Source of the DNA: Akkermansiaceae bacterium
GTDB lineage: Bacteria > Verrucomicrobiota > Verrucomicrobiia > Verrucomicrobiales > Akkermansiaceae
Direction: 5' to 3'
Assembly (NCBI GenBank): GCA_029287105.1
Contig: JARFRT010000215.1
Location: forward strand, 1 to 9,533
Length of the DNA stretch: 9,533 bases
The notes below the pieces were generated by a model. The model was not told the DNA's origin. It ran no database searches and saw nothing but the letters and a program-made list of their open reading frames with translations. Shown piece after piece: positions 1-7,279 of the stretch; positions within the stretch are counted from its first letter, which is position 1, and every line of letters starts with the position of its first letter. A program made the position numbers and the translations under genes.

Positions 1-610
1 CCCCCCAGCTTACCCCCCACACCAATAGTGCCGTCAGCAAGGACAACAAGCTCGACCTCGTCCATACCGCCATCAGCACCGCCACCGAAAAAATCAGACT
101 GAATACAAACACAATCAATGGCACCGCCCAAAAAATCGTCGCATTCCACGACCCCAGCCTCAGGCCCATCGCCAGAAATACAAAAAGGCAAAATACAAAC
201 ACCTGAATCAGAACAAAAAGCAGACTGCCGAGATACTTGGTCACAAACAACGCGATCCGCCCGATCGGTTTTGAAACAGCCACGTCAATCGATCCATTTT
301 GGAGAAAGTCGGGAAACACCGAGCAAACCGAAATCAACGCCAAGACGAGGGCAAACCAGCCCAACCAAAAAGGAACCAGCACATCGGCGAACAACAGCAG
401 ATAGAGATATTCCATCAACGGGTTCCGACTATTGAAGGTCTCGCTCTCCCACTCAAAAGCACCAAACAACACCGATGTCCCATCCGGGCCAAAACCAATC
501 GACGCATAAATAAGCGCGATCAAGGTCGATAGCGCCAGCGACACCCAGAACATTTTCTTCGCCGACAACAAGCGGTAAGAATCCCAAAGCAGGGTTAGAA
601 TCTGCCTCAT
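1..610 (-). CDS. ABC-2 type transporter permease, partial (left edge)
   Basis: The reading frame is open from an ATG at 610 to the window edge (203 codons), so the C-terminus is missing. The protein is very hydrophobic. Membrane segments are visible at about residues 20-39, 68-98, 120-148, 158-181 and 186-200. A cytoplasmic stretch around residues 101-119 contains AVSKPIGR, which resembles the LSKPV(S/G)R segment of ABC-2 permeases. The start overlaps the stop of the upstream ATPase gene in an ATGA, and a purine-rich AGGGGG lies 7 nt before the ATG. Both point to translational coupling and a 1:1 partner relationship. Inferred role: the membrane half of an exporter in the inner membrane; the substrate cannot be read from the sequence. 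The family call is firm from topology and context. Confidence 0.85.
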   Translation of the reverse strand, partial: MRQILTLLWDSYRLLSAKKMFWVSLALSTLIALIYASIGFGPDGTSVLFGAFEWESETFNSRNPLMEYLYLLLFADVLVPFWLGWFALVLALISVCSVFPDFLQNGSIDVAVSKPIGRIALFVTKYLGSLLFVLIQVFVFCLFVFLAMGLRLGSWNATIFWAVPLIVFVFSLIFSVAVLMAVWTRSSLLSLLTALLVWGVSWG

Positions 611-1575
611 CCTTGCACCCCCTTTCCGGATTGCCCGGGGAGGCTGGGCGGCGCTGCAGCCCCCACACCCCCGCCTGCCACCGTCTCCATAAATAAATCC
701 TCCAACGACTGCCTGACTTCGCGCATTTCCACGATGGTCACGCCGTCGGCACGCAAGGCATCCAAAATAGGCTGCATCGGCACAGGATCGCGCTGGTAGA
801 CACTCAGCTTATCCCCGGCGATCTCCACCCCCTCCACGGCCAGCCTGTTCCGCAGGTCGGCCGGCACGCCTCCCTGCGTGCGGATCTCGTAGCGCTGGCT
901 CTTTTTCGTCAGTTCGCTGATGGTTCCCTGCCTGACGATCTCACCCTTGTCCATAATGGCCACACTATCACAAATCATCTCCAGCTCACCTAACAAGTGA
1001 CTATTGATGAATACCGTCCTGCCATCATCACGCATTGTCTGGAGAACGTTGCGCATCTCAAGCCGCCCCTTCGGATCCACTCCATCGGTAGGCTCATCGA
1101 GAAACACAATGTCGGGATCATTGACCAGCGCCTGGGCAAGGCCGATGCGCTGCTTCATCCCCTTGGAGTAGGTTCCCATTTTGCGGTCACCCCAGTCCTG
1201 CATACCCACCATTTCCAACAATTCCGCGGCGCGCCTGCTGGCCGTCGCTCGCGACACCCCGGCAAGCCCCGCGACATAACGGATCACCTCCCCCCCTTTC
1301 AAGTACTCTGGAAAACGCGCGTGCTCTGGCAGGTATCCCACCCTGGCCAGCGTCGGCTTATGCCCTACGGGCTTACCCAGCATCATGCCCGTGCACTGGG
1401 TCGGTCGCACGATGCTCATCAGAATTTTGACCAGCGTGCTTTTCCCCGCCCCATTGGGCCCCAACAAACCAAAGATCCCCCCGCGGGGAACCTGCAGTGA
1501 CACCCCGCGCAAGGCTTCCACACCACCGCGATAGCGCTTCCGCGTTTCCGCAATATCAATAACAACCTCAGACAC
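607..1575 (-). CDS. ABC transporter ATP-binding protein (ABC-2 exporter type)
   Basis: This 322-residue protein has all the landmarks of an ABC ATPase. Walker A is GPNGAGKST at 39-47. The Q-loop region reads GYLPEH at 80-85, with the Glu variant usual in ABC-2 ATPases. The signature is YSKGMKQR at 136-143, in place of LSGGQ. Walker B is VFLDEPTDGVDP at 157-168, and the switch His is in NSHLL at 191-195. About 90 residues follow the nucleotide-binding domain; they end in SLEDLFMETV, the DUF4162-like tail typical of this group. It should energise the permease encoded immediately downstream, with which it overlaps by 4 bp. The start is a GTG; no in-frame ATG lies upstream and no strong ribosome-binding site is seen. 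The substrate is unknown. Confidence 0.95.
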   Translation of the reverse strand: MSEVVIDIAETRKRYRGGVEALRGVSLQVPRGGIFGLLGPNGAGKSTLVKILMSIVRPTQCTGMMLGKPVGHKPTLARVGYLPEHARFPEYLKGGEVIRYVAGLAGVSRATASRRAAELLEMVGMQDWGDRKMGTYSKGMKQRIGLAQALVNDPDIVFLDEPTDGVDPKGRLEMRNVLQTMRDDGRTVFINSHLLGELEMICDSVAIMDKGEIVRQGTISELTKKSQRYEIRTQGGVPADLRNRLAVEGVEIAGDKLSVYQRDPVPMQPILDALRADGVTIVEMREVRQSLEDLFMETVAGGGVGAAAPPSLPGQSGKGVQG

Positions 1576-1617
1576 AACGAAGATAAAACACCAACATCGC
1601 CAAACAGCAAGCGCCGA

Positions 1618-2025
1618 TCACTTGCCGCGACGCACCGCCCCCCTCACCCGTTTCGCACTGAACGGCTCACCACAGTAAGGGCAGCGATACTCCCCCTTGA
1701 ATACCACCGATGCCGCAATGCCCAGACGATAACTGACGCCAAGGGCCGGTTTGACCTTCTTGTGTTTCTGGCATTTCCGGTTCGACCACAACGGCGCCAT
1801 ACACAAGGAACAGCGCAAAGCCGATCCCTTGAGGAAAAAAAACCCGACCGACAGCAGCCAGAATGCCACCAGTCCCAGACTCACATAAAGCCCGATCTCA
1901 TCGTGACGGATCACACTGTAGACAACGGCGCCCAACGCCACCAATCCAAGCAACCCGTTGAGCATAAAATGATAGGCCCCTCTCCTCAATAGACGCAATG
2001 CGTGCTTGGATCGCTGATGATGCAT
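1618..2025 (-). CDS. small membrane protein with a C-terminal zinc ribbon
   Basis: This 135-residue protein of unknown function has a basic N-terminus (RSKHALRLLRR), two membrane helices at about residues 22-39 and 45-65, and a cysteine-rich cytoplasmic tail. The tail has two CxxC knuckles (C72/C75 and C115/C118), as expected for a four-cysteine zinc ribbon, plus C85 and H88 between them. It ends in a run of Arg and Lys. From memory, short proteins with this layout (paired helices, CxLC...CPYCGEP) recur in Verrucomicrobia without an assigned role. It lies 42 bp upstream of the ABC ATPase on the same strand and is probably the first gene of that operon, so it may assist or regulate the exporter; this is inference only. 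The ATG at 2025 is the natural start. Confidence 0.75.
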   Translation of the reverse strand: MHHQRSKHALRLLRRGAYHFMLNGLLGLVALGAVVYSVIRHDEIGLYVSLGLVAFWLLSVGFFFLKGSALRCSLCMAPLWSNRKCQKHKKVKPALGVSYRLGIAASVVFKGEYRCPYCGEPFSAKRVRGAVRRGK

Positions 2026-2327
2026 AGTCTGCGTGTTTTTTGTCTCAATCTCGGTTCAGCGCTTTATTCATCCACAGATTCGCGACTCTGCGCGTGAAAC
2101 TAGCATTAAAACGTATCCACCTGAAGTTTTTGTTTGGTTACTTTGAACTTTCCATCCCAGCGACCCTTCCGGCTTCCCTCTGTCGGAATCCCCCCAGTCA
2201 GTTGGAGTTTTTATAAAATAAAACGGCGGGTCGTCGGTTTTTTTATATTTTAACAATTTGTTACATTATACTTGATCATATATTCAATAATATTTAATTA
2301 TCTCGATTGTAACCCTTGCATTACAAC
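2026..2327. promoter_or_regulatory. divergent intergenic region with an AT-rich block
   Basis: This is the longest gene-free gap in the window. It separates the minus-strand zinc-ribbon/ABC operon from the plus-strand PEP-CTERM gene. The left half has ordinary composition. From about 2205 to 2300 it becomes strongly AT-rich, with runs such as TTTTTTTATATTTTAACA, unlike any other part of the window, and it must hold the promoter of the PEP-CTERM gene. Possible sigma70-like pieces are TTGTTA at 2258-2263 and TATATT at 2279-2284, but the 15-bp spacing is short, so I do not commit to a precise promoter. I found no convincing promoter for the minus-strand operon. No RNA gene or terminator is evident. 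Confidence 0.45.
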
Positions 2328-3392
2328 ATGAAACCCGTTCTCACCGCACTCCTCTGCGCCACCTCCCCCTTGATGGCACTGAATATCGAACTCGACTTTT
2401 CCCACGATGAGGCGGCGGATCAATTTTTCTCTTCCAACCCCGATGCCCAGTCGGCCGTACAAAAAGCCGCCCAGGACATCGGCAGCATGCTCACCAACAG
2501 CATGTCCGCCATCACCCAGGATACCTACAGCGGCACCAATGGCAGCACCACCGCCAGCTTCGACTGGGCATGGAGCTACATCAACCCCGTGACCGGAACC
2601 CAGGAAATCATCGATAACCCGGGTATCGCAGAGGACAAAATCGTCATCTACGCCGGCACCCGCAACCTTTCCGGAAGCACTCTCGGCCAGGGCGGCGCAG
2701 GGGGTGCCCGCCTCCTGATCTCTGGCTCAGGCTACCCGTCCGAGTGGGTTGGCGCCGTCGATACCGCCCAAACAGCTTCCAATACCGCCATGAGCCGGGG
2801 CAGCGGCCCCACCCTGAGCAGCATCTCAGGCTCCGCCAATTTCGGCGGCTATGTCGCGAATTACGAACTCGACTACGGCATCGCCGTCGGCAACCTCTGG
2901 TTCGATGCCGATACCGACAATAACGGCAAGCGCGACTCAAACACCACCTTGGGCAACTACTGGCACTACGACACCGAAACCCCGGTCGCCACCGGAAAAA
3001 CCGACCTCTACTCCGTGGCACTGCACGAAATCCTCCACGTCATCGGCCTCGGCACCTCGCAAACCTGGGACGAGCTCGCCAGCGGCAGCCAATGGCTCGG
3101 CAGTGAGGCCGCCGCAATCGCAGGCAGTTCCAGCATCATCGACAGCAGCGGCTCCCATGTCCAAAGCGGACTGATGAGCGCGCGCGTCCGTGACGGGATG
3201 CCCCAGGAATCCGTCATCTCGCCCACGATCACCCCCGGTGTCCGCAAGGAACTCACCGAACTCGATCTGGCCTTCCTCACCGACGTCGGCTACAGCGTCG
3301 CCAATCCCGTCCCCGAGCCCTCGTCGGCAGCTTTTCTCCTGGCCCCCGCCTTGGCGGTTCTTGGCATGAGGCGGAGACAGCCCTCCGACTGA
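2328..3392 (+). CDS. secreted PEP-CTERM zinc metalloprotease-like protein
   Basis: This 354-residue exported protein has a signal peptide at residues 1-18 (hydrophobic core TALLCATSPLMA) and a classic PEP-CTERM tail: VPEPSS at 328-333, a hydrophobic helix at about 334-347, then RRR. The tail predicts handling by an exosortase, which is not encoded here. The central domain has a zincin motif, HEILHVIG (H233, E234, H237). The metzincin position for a third His is Thr243, but H277 in GSH just before LM (282-283) resembles the distal His and Met-turn of leishmanolysin-like enzymes. Residues 193-203 (DADTDNNGKRD) look like a calcium loop. The ATG at 2328 is preferred to an in-frame TTG at 2316 because it starts a clean signal peptide. 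Substrate unknown; a peptidase role is likely but unproven. Confidence 0.85.
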   Translation: MKPVLTALLCATSPLMALNIELDFSHDEAADQFFSSNPDAQSAVQKAAQDIGSMLTNSMSAITQDTYSGTNGSTTASFDWAWSYINPVTGTQEIIDNPGIAEDKIVIYAGTRNLSGSTLGQGGAGGARLLISGSGYPSEWVGAVDTAQTASNTAMSRGSGPTLSSISGSANFGGYVANYELDYGIAVGNLWFDADTDNNGKRDSNTTLGNYWHYDTETPVATGKTDLYSVALHEILHVIGLGTSQTWDELASGSQWLGSEAAAIAGSSSIIDSSGSHVQSGLMSARVRDGMPQESVISPTITPGVRKELTELDLAFLTDVGYSVANPVPEPSSAAFLLAPALAVLGMRRRQPSD

Positions 3393-3451
3393 CGCTTTCA
3401 GGCATCTCCATGTTGAACCCGTCCCCCTTCAGGCGGTCGGCTAAGACGCTG

Positions 3452-4414
3452 TCATTGCAAGCCCCGCACCCGGGAATCCATCGCCATTTTTTGCCAACGA
3501 AGATGCTTGAGGGAAATGATATGCAAAGTCTTCCCCGTGCCCATCCCTTCGAGTGTTCGATATCCCAGCTCCAGTGTAACCGGATGCCGACCGGACCTGG
3601 GCAAATTTTCAAGCACCGCGTATCCGGGCGCGTCGGTCTTCATGATGGCAAGTTCCGAAAAAAGCCCCCCGTCGTCCTCGATCAGGAAGCAGTGATGGTC
3701 ACGATGGGAAATTCCCACCGGCCAAACCCCCACATACTGGCGTAAATAACCCCGCATCATGACCGGACCTGCGGGGCGACTTACGATGAATTGTTCCCAT
3801 GGGATTTCGCAAAACGCCTTCATGGCTGACCAATGGATGAGATAATCATCCCCATACCTTTGGAACGAGACCAGCCCCTGCGTTTTTTTCACATCCCGGT
3901 AAACAACAAACCAAACCTCACCTTGGGCAGAGGTCACCGGCTCCATCCTTTCGATTTTCCATAGAGGGACTTCCGCCAAACCGCGCACTCCGTAGTAGAC
4001 ATCCAGCTGTGACTTCACCTCATCCGGCAGATACACGTACTTCAGCCTTTCCTCGTTAGAGTCCGCCCTGAGAAACGCGCGGAGATTCGCCTCGATCATG
4101 TTTTTTGCCACATCTTCGCTGATGCTCGCGGGCGCCTTTTCAATCGGCCCGCGCACCACCCCGTCCGGCGCCGACTCATGCACCACAAACCAATAAAAGC
4201 CAACCACCCCGGAAATCAGGAGACAAGTAAGCATCACCAGTGCCCCCAGCAGGAGAGAGCGCTTCCAGAGGGGTCGCGCCCGCATCGCCCTCCCGTCATT
4301 TTCCCCAAACCCGTCCTCAATGTCTTTTTTCTCCTGGGTCTTGGCCGAGTCCTTGCCTTGTCGGCGTGTGACCAGATCAAAGGCATCCTGCGGGTTGAGT
4401 TTTTTGGGATCCAT
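3452..4414 (-). CDS. single-pass membrane protein of unknown function
   Basis: I do not recognise a named family for this 320-residue protein. It has a charged cytoplasmic N-terminus of about 50 residues, one membrane helix at about 53-78, and a large extracytoplasmic part. Residues 100-210 look like a compact alpha+beta domain: a helix (MIEANLRAFLRA), then LKYVYLPDEV, then strands around WFVVYRD, ending in LIHWSAMKAF and IPWEQF. I associate this pattern, from memory, with uncharacterised Verrucomicrobia/Planctomycetes envelope proteins possibly of NTF2-like fold. A second beta-rich part follows to the C-terminus. The gene begins 11 bp after the xseA stop on the same strand, so it is probably co-transcribed with xseA. 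There is no obvious functional link to DNA repair. It converges with the PEP-CTERM gene across a 59-bp gap. Confidence 0.75.
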   Translation of the reverse strand: MDPKKLNPQDAFDLVTRRQGKDSAKTQEKKDIEDGFGENDGRAMRARPLWKRSLLLGALVMLTCLLISGVVGFYWFVVHESAPDGVVRGPIEKAPASISEDVAKNMIEANLRAFLRADSNEERLKYVYLPDEVKSQLDVYYGVRGLAEVPLWKIERMEPVTSAQGEVWFVVYRDVKKTQGLVSFQRYGDDYLIHWSAMKAFCEIPWEQFIVSRPAGPVMMRGYLRQYVGVWPVGISHRDHHCFLIEDDGGLFSELAIMKTDAPGYAVLENLPRSGRHPVTLELGYRTLEGMGTGKTLHIISLKHLRWQKMAMDSRVRGLQ

Positions 4415-4425
4415 AATGATGACGG

Positions 4426-5784
4426 CTAGCTTCCCACCCGGCTTTTCAATTCCCCCTTGGCAAACTTACTTGTCAGGAGTTCCCCCTCCTTAACCCCCGA
4501 GGCATCGGTGATAATACGCCCCGCCTCATCCATGGTGATGGAAAAACCCCGGGCGAAGGTCGATTCCGGTCCCAGTGTGCGCACTAGGGACGTCAACGCC
4601 TGCAAGCGGTCGGCCGACTGCTGCAGTGCGTTTTTCCCGGCACGTTCGAGTAAAACCCGGACATGGTCGAGTCGTTCCGCGCGGCGCTGCATCACCCGTT
4701 GCGGGTGGTGGGCGGCGTGGAGCATACCCATTTCCCTGAGCTTGGTCTGCAAGTCATCGAGCTGGCTGTCACTGGCGATTTTAAGATCCTGGCGGAGTCG
4801 GTCCAGGTTTTGGATCGGTTCACGCAATGCCCGCTCGGCCCCGTCCGCACCACGCGGCATGAGCGCACGCCGCGCCGAAGTCAGAATAGCGGTGTCGTGC
4901 TTGAGTCGGTTTTCCATCGCCCGCTGAAGCGCATCAGCCGAGCGGGAAACGCGGGTGCGCAGTTCCCCGGCATCCGGCACCACCAATTCCGCGGCGGCAC
5001 TGGGCGTCGGTGCCCGCATATCCGCGACAAAGTCGGCAATGGTAAAATCAATTTCGTGCCCGACCGCGGAGACCAGCGGGATCGGGCAGGCATGGATCGC
5101 GCGCGCGACCAGTTCCTCGTTAAAATTCCATAGGTCCTCCAATGACCCGCCACCCCGGCCGATGATCATGACATCCACCCGCGGCAGGTCGTATTTTTCC
5201 GGCTCGCCCAGTTGCTCGATGGCGCGGGCGATACTGACTTCCGCCCCCTTGCCCTGCACCGTCACAGGATAGAGGACCGGCTGCACCCAGGGGGCGCGGC
5301 GGGTCAGAATATTGAGCATATCCTGCAGCGCGGCCCCGGTGGGGGAAGTGACCAGGCCGATGGTCCCGGGAAACCTGGGTAGCGGCTTTTTCAGGGACGG
5401 ATCAAACAGCCCTTCCCGATCAAGCTTGCGCTTCAGCGCTTCAAATTTTGCCTGCAAATCGCCCAGGCCGGCATCCTCGACCTGCTTGACAATCAGTTGC
5501 ACCTGGCCACGCGCCTCGTAGACAGAAACCTCCCCAAAAAGCCGTGCCTGCATGCCATCCTCCGGCTGCGCCTGCGCCCGGGCGGCCGTGCCGCGGAAAA
5601 GCACACAGGAAACCTGTGCGCCCGCATCCTTCAGGGTGAAATAACAATGACCGCTCGCCTGCCTGCGCAGATTGCTGATTTCGCCCTCCACCCAGATCTC
5701 GCCGATCTCGATTTCGAGCAGATTTTTCATCCGCCTGACCAGACGGGTTACGGTAAGAGCTTCGGGCACGCCCCCACATTCCAC
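4426..5784 (-). CDS. xseA: exodeoxyribonuclease VII large subunit
   Basis: This 452-residue protein matches XseA along its length and is close to the usual family size. The N-terminal OB-fold DNA-binding domain spans about residues 8-105 (LTVTRLVRRM, WVEGEISN, SGHCYFTLKD, VLFRG). The nuclease core carries LVTSPTGAALQD (144-155), GRGGGSLEDLWNFNEE (209-224), SAVGHEIDFTIADF (239-252) and MRAPTPSAAAE (256-266). A long helical C-terminal region follows, rich in Arg, Leu and Gln, and the protein ends in the usual ARGFSI...G region. With XseB it forms exonuclease VII, which degrades single-stranded DNA in repair and recombination. No xseB is present in this window. The start is a GTG at 5784; another in-frame GTG at 5769 is possible, and no ATG lies upstream before a stop. 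Confidence 0.97.
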   Translation of the reverse strand: MECGGVPEALTVTRLVRRMKNLLEIEIGEIWVEGEISNLRRQASGHCYFTLKDAGAQVSCVLFRGTAARAQAQPEDGMQARLFGEVSVYEARGQVQLIVKQVEDAGLGDLQAKFEALKRKLDREGLFDPSLKKPLPRFPGTIGLVTSPTGAALQDMLNILTRRAPWVQPVLYPVTVQGKGAEVSIARAIEQLGEPEKYDLPRVDVMIIGRGGGSLEDLWNFNEELVARAIHACPIPLVSAVGHEIDFTIADFVADMRAPTPSAAAELVVPDAGELRTRVSRSADALQRAMENRLKHDTAILTSARRALMPRGADGAERALREPIQNLDRLRQDLKIASDSQLDDLQTKLREMGMLHAAHHPQRVMQRRAERLDHVRVLLERAGKNALQQSADRLQALTSLVRTLGPESTFARGFSITMDEAGRIITDASGVKEGELLTSKFAKGELKSRVGS

Positions 5785-5814
5785 AGAGCAGCAGATTCTG
5801 GCAACCTGAAAGTC

Positions 5815-5842
5815 TTGACTCTTAGTTCTTTGTTCTTATATC
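5815..5842 (+). promoter_or_regulatory. candidate sigma70-like promoter for the glycyl-tRNA synthetase gene
   Basis: A TTGACT -35 hexamer (5815-5820) and a TATATC -10-like hexamer (5837-5842) are separated by 16 bp, just before the synthetase start at 5853. If used, transcription would begin near 5848-5850, leaving only about 3-5 nt before the ATG. The -35 sits in a small inverted repeat, AGTC-TT-GACT (5811-5820). The -35 is good and the -10 moderate (4 of 6 matches). Confidence 0.45.
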
Positions 5843-5863
5843 TCCCCCCGCCATGGCCAACAA
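5835..5863 (-). promoter_or_regulatory. candidate promoter for xseA, overlapping the opposing one
   Basis: On the minus strand, TTGTTG (5863-5858) and TATAAG (5840-5835) are spaced by 17 bp. The -10 is strong (5 of 6 matches) and the -35 weak (3 of 6). The -35 lies inside the first codons of the synthetase gene. The predicted start near 5828 would give a leader of roughly 45 nt before the xseA GTG. Its -10 shares bases with the -10 of the plus-strand promoter. Confidence 0.35.
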
Positions 5864-7253
5864 AGACCAGACCGATACCGCCCGTATGGAAAAAATCGTT
5901 TCCCTGTGCAAACGCAAGGGCTTCATCTTCCAATCCGCCGAACTTTATGGTGGCCTGAACGGCTGCTGGGACTACGGCCCACTCGGAGCCGAACTGAAAC
6001 GCAACCTGAAGGACTACTGGTGGCGGAAAAATGTCCAGGAACGCGACGATATCGTCGGCATGGACGGATCCATCCTCACCCACCAGGCGGTGCTGACCGC
6101 CTCCGGTCACGTCGGCGGATTCTCCGACCCGATGGTCGACTGCAAGGTCTGTAAAAAACGCTACCGGGCCGACCAACTCGAGGAAGCCCCCCGCTGTGAG
6201 AAAAAAGCATCCCTGCCCAAGGGCGAGGACAAGCATTGCGAACTCACCGAACCCCGTGATTTCAACCTCATGTTCCAAACAAAAATGGGGGCATCCTCGG
6301 ATGACAACGACCCCCATGCCGTTGCCTACCTCCGACCCGAGACGGCCCAGACGATTTTTGTACAGTATAAAAATGTTCTCGATTCCTCGCGCCAGAAGCT
6401 TCCCTTCGGTATCGCCCAGATCGGCAAGGCATTCCGGAACGAGATCAACCCGCGCAACTTCACCTTCCGCTCGCGTGAATTCGAGCAAATGGAAATCGAA
6501 ATCTTCTGTCACCCGGATGACGGCATGCGCCTCACCGATGAGTGGTTAGAAAAGCGCCTATGCTTTTACGAGGAGATCGGCGTGCCGCGCAAGAAACTCC
6601 ACATTCTCGATGTCCCCGACGGCGAACGTGCCCACTACTCGAAAAAAACCTACGACATCGAATACGAATTCCCCTTCGGCATCCAGGAGCTCGAAGGCGT
6701 GGCGTACCGGGGCGATTACGACCTTGGCAAACATCAGGAGCACTCAGGAAAACCCCTCGAATACTTCGACGAGCAAACCAAAGAAAGGTTTATCCCCCAC
6801 GTGGTCGAACCCTCCGCTGGCTGCGACCGTACCATCCTTGCCCTCATCTGTGAGGCCTCCGATGAAGAAGACCTTACCACGGAAGGCGGCAAGCCTGACG
6901 TCCGCACCGTCATGCACTTCAAACCCTGCATCGCACCCATCAAGGTCGCGGTCCTGCCCCTGCTGAAAAACAAACCCGAACTCGTCGCCAAGGCGAAGGA
7001 GGTCAAAAACCTGCTTCAGCCGCACATGACCGTCTTCTACGACGAAGCCGCCGCCATCGGCCGCCGCTACCGCCGCCAGGATGAAGTGGGCACCCCCTTC
7101 TGTGTGGCCATCGACTTCGAAACCCTGGGCGAAGAAACCGAGGACGGCCAGGACCTCACCGACACCGTCACCGTGCGTCACCGCGACAGCATGGAGCAGG
7201 AGCGTATCGCCATCAGCGAGCTCCTTCCGTGGCTGTTAGCCAGGATTGTTTAA
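5853..7253 (+). CDS. glyQS: glycine--tRNA ligase, single-chain alpha2 type
   Basis: This 466-residue class II synthetase charges tRNA-Gly in the cytoplasm. It is the dimeric type shared by archaea, eukaryotes and some bacteria, not the GlyQ/GlyS tetramer. Early landmarks are MEKIVSLCKRKGF and YGGLNGCWDYGPLG (32-45). Motif 2 is FRNEINPRNFTFRSREFEQME (194-214, in part), and RPETAQ (161-166) lies before it. Motif 3 is EPSAGCDRTILAL (319-331). The anticodon-binding domain begins near residue 368 (APIKVAVLPL) and contains GRRYRRQDEVGTPFCV. The insertion after motif 1 has C97, C100, C115 and C129, a likely zinc site with an unusually long second half. The ATG at 5853 gives an 11-residue extension before a second possible start at Met12 (5886). 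It is followed 26 bp later by rlmH in a probable operon. Confidence 0.97.
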   Translation: MANKDQTDTARMEKIVSLCKRKGFIFQSAELYGGLNGCWDYGPLGAELKRNLKDYWWRKNVQERDDIVGMDGSILTHQAVLTASGHVGGFSDPMVDCKVCKKRYRADQLEEAPRCEKKASLPKGEDKHCELTEPRDFNLMFQTKMGASSDDNDPHAVAYLRPETAQTIFVQYKNVLDSSRQKLPFGIAQIGKAFRNEINPRNFTFRSREFEQMEIEIFCHPDDGMRLTDEWLEKRLCFYEEIGVPRKKLHILDVPDGERAHYSKKTYDIEYEFPFGIQELEGVAYRGDYDLGKHQEHSGKPLEYFDEQTKERFIPHVVEPSAGCDRTILALICEASDEEDLTTEGGKPDVRTVMHFKPCIAPIKVAVLPLLKNKPELVAKAKEVKNLLQPHMTVFYDEAAAIGRRYRRQDEVGTPFCVAIDFETLGEETEDGQDLTDTVTVRHRDSMEQERIAISELLPWLLARIV

Positions 7254-7279
7254 TAGCTCCTCGAGGACTTACAGGATCT

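Noticed and set aside
997..1500. A 167-codon plus-strand frame.
   Set aside because: It is antisense to the ABC ATPase, whose motifs are all intact on the other strand.
2068..2256. A 62-codon minus-strand frame in the long intergenic region.
   Set aside because: It has no motif, no signal peptide or membrane segment, and covers the AT-rich promoter region.
2305..2320. TTGCA near the PEP-CTERM start, considered as a sigma54 -12 element because some PEP-CTERM systems use sigma54.
   Set aside because: No GG is present at the required -24 spacing, and the site lies too close to the ATG.
5748..6512. A 254-codon minus-strand open frame opposite the start of the glycyl-tRNA synthetase gene.
   Set aside because: It is antisense to an unambiguous conserved enzyme, has no recognisable motif, and is explained by GC-rich codon bias.
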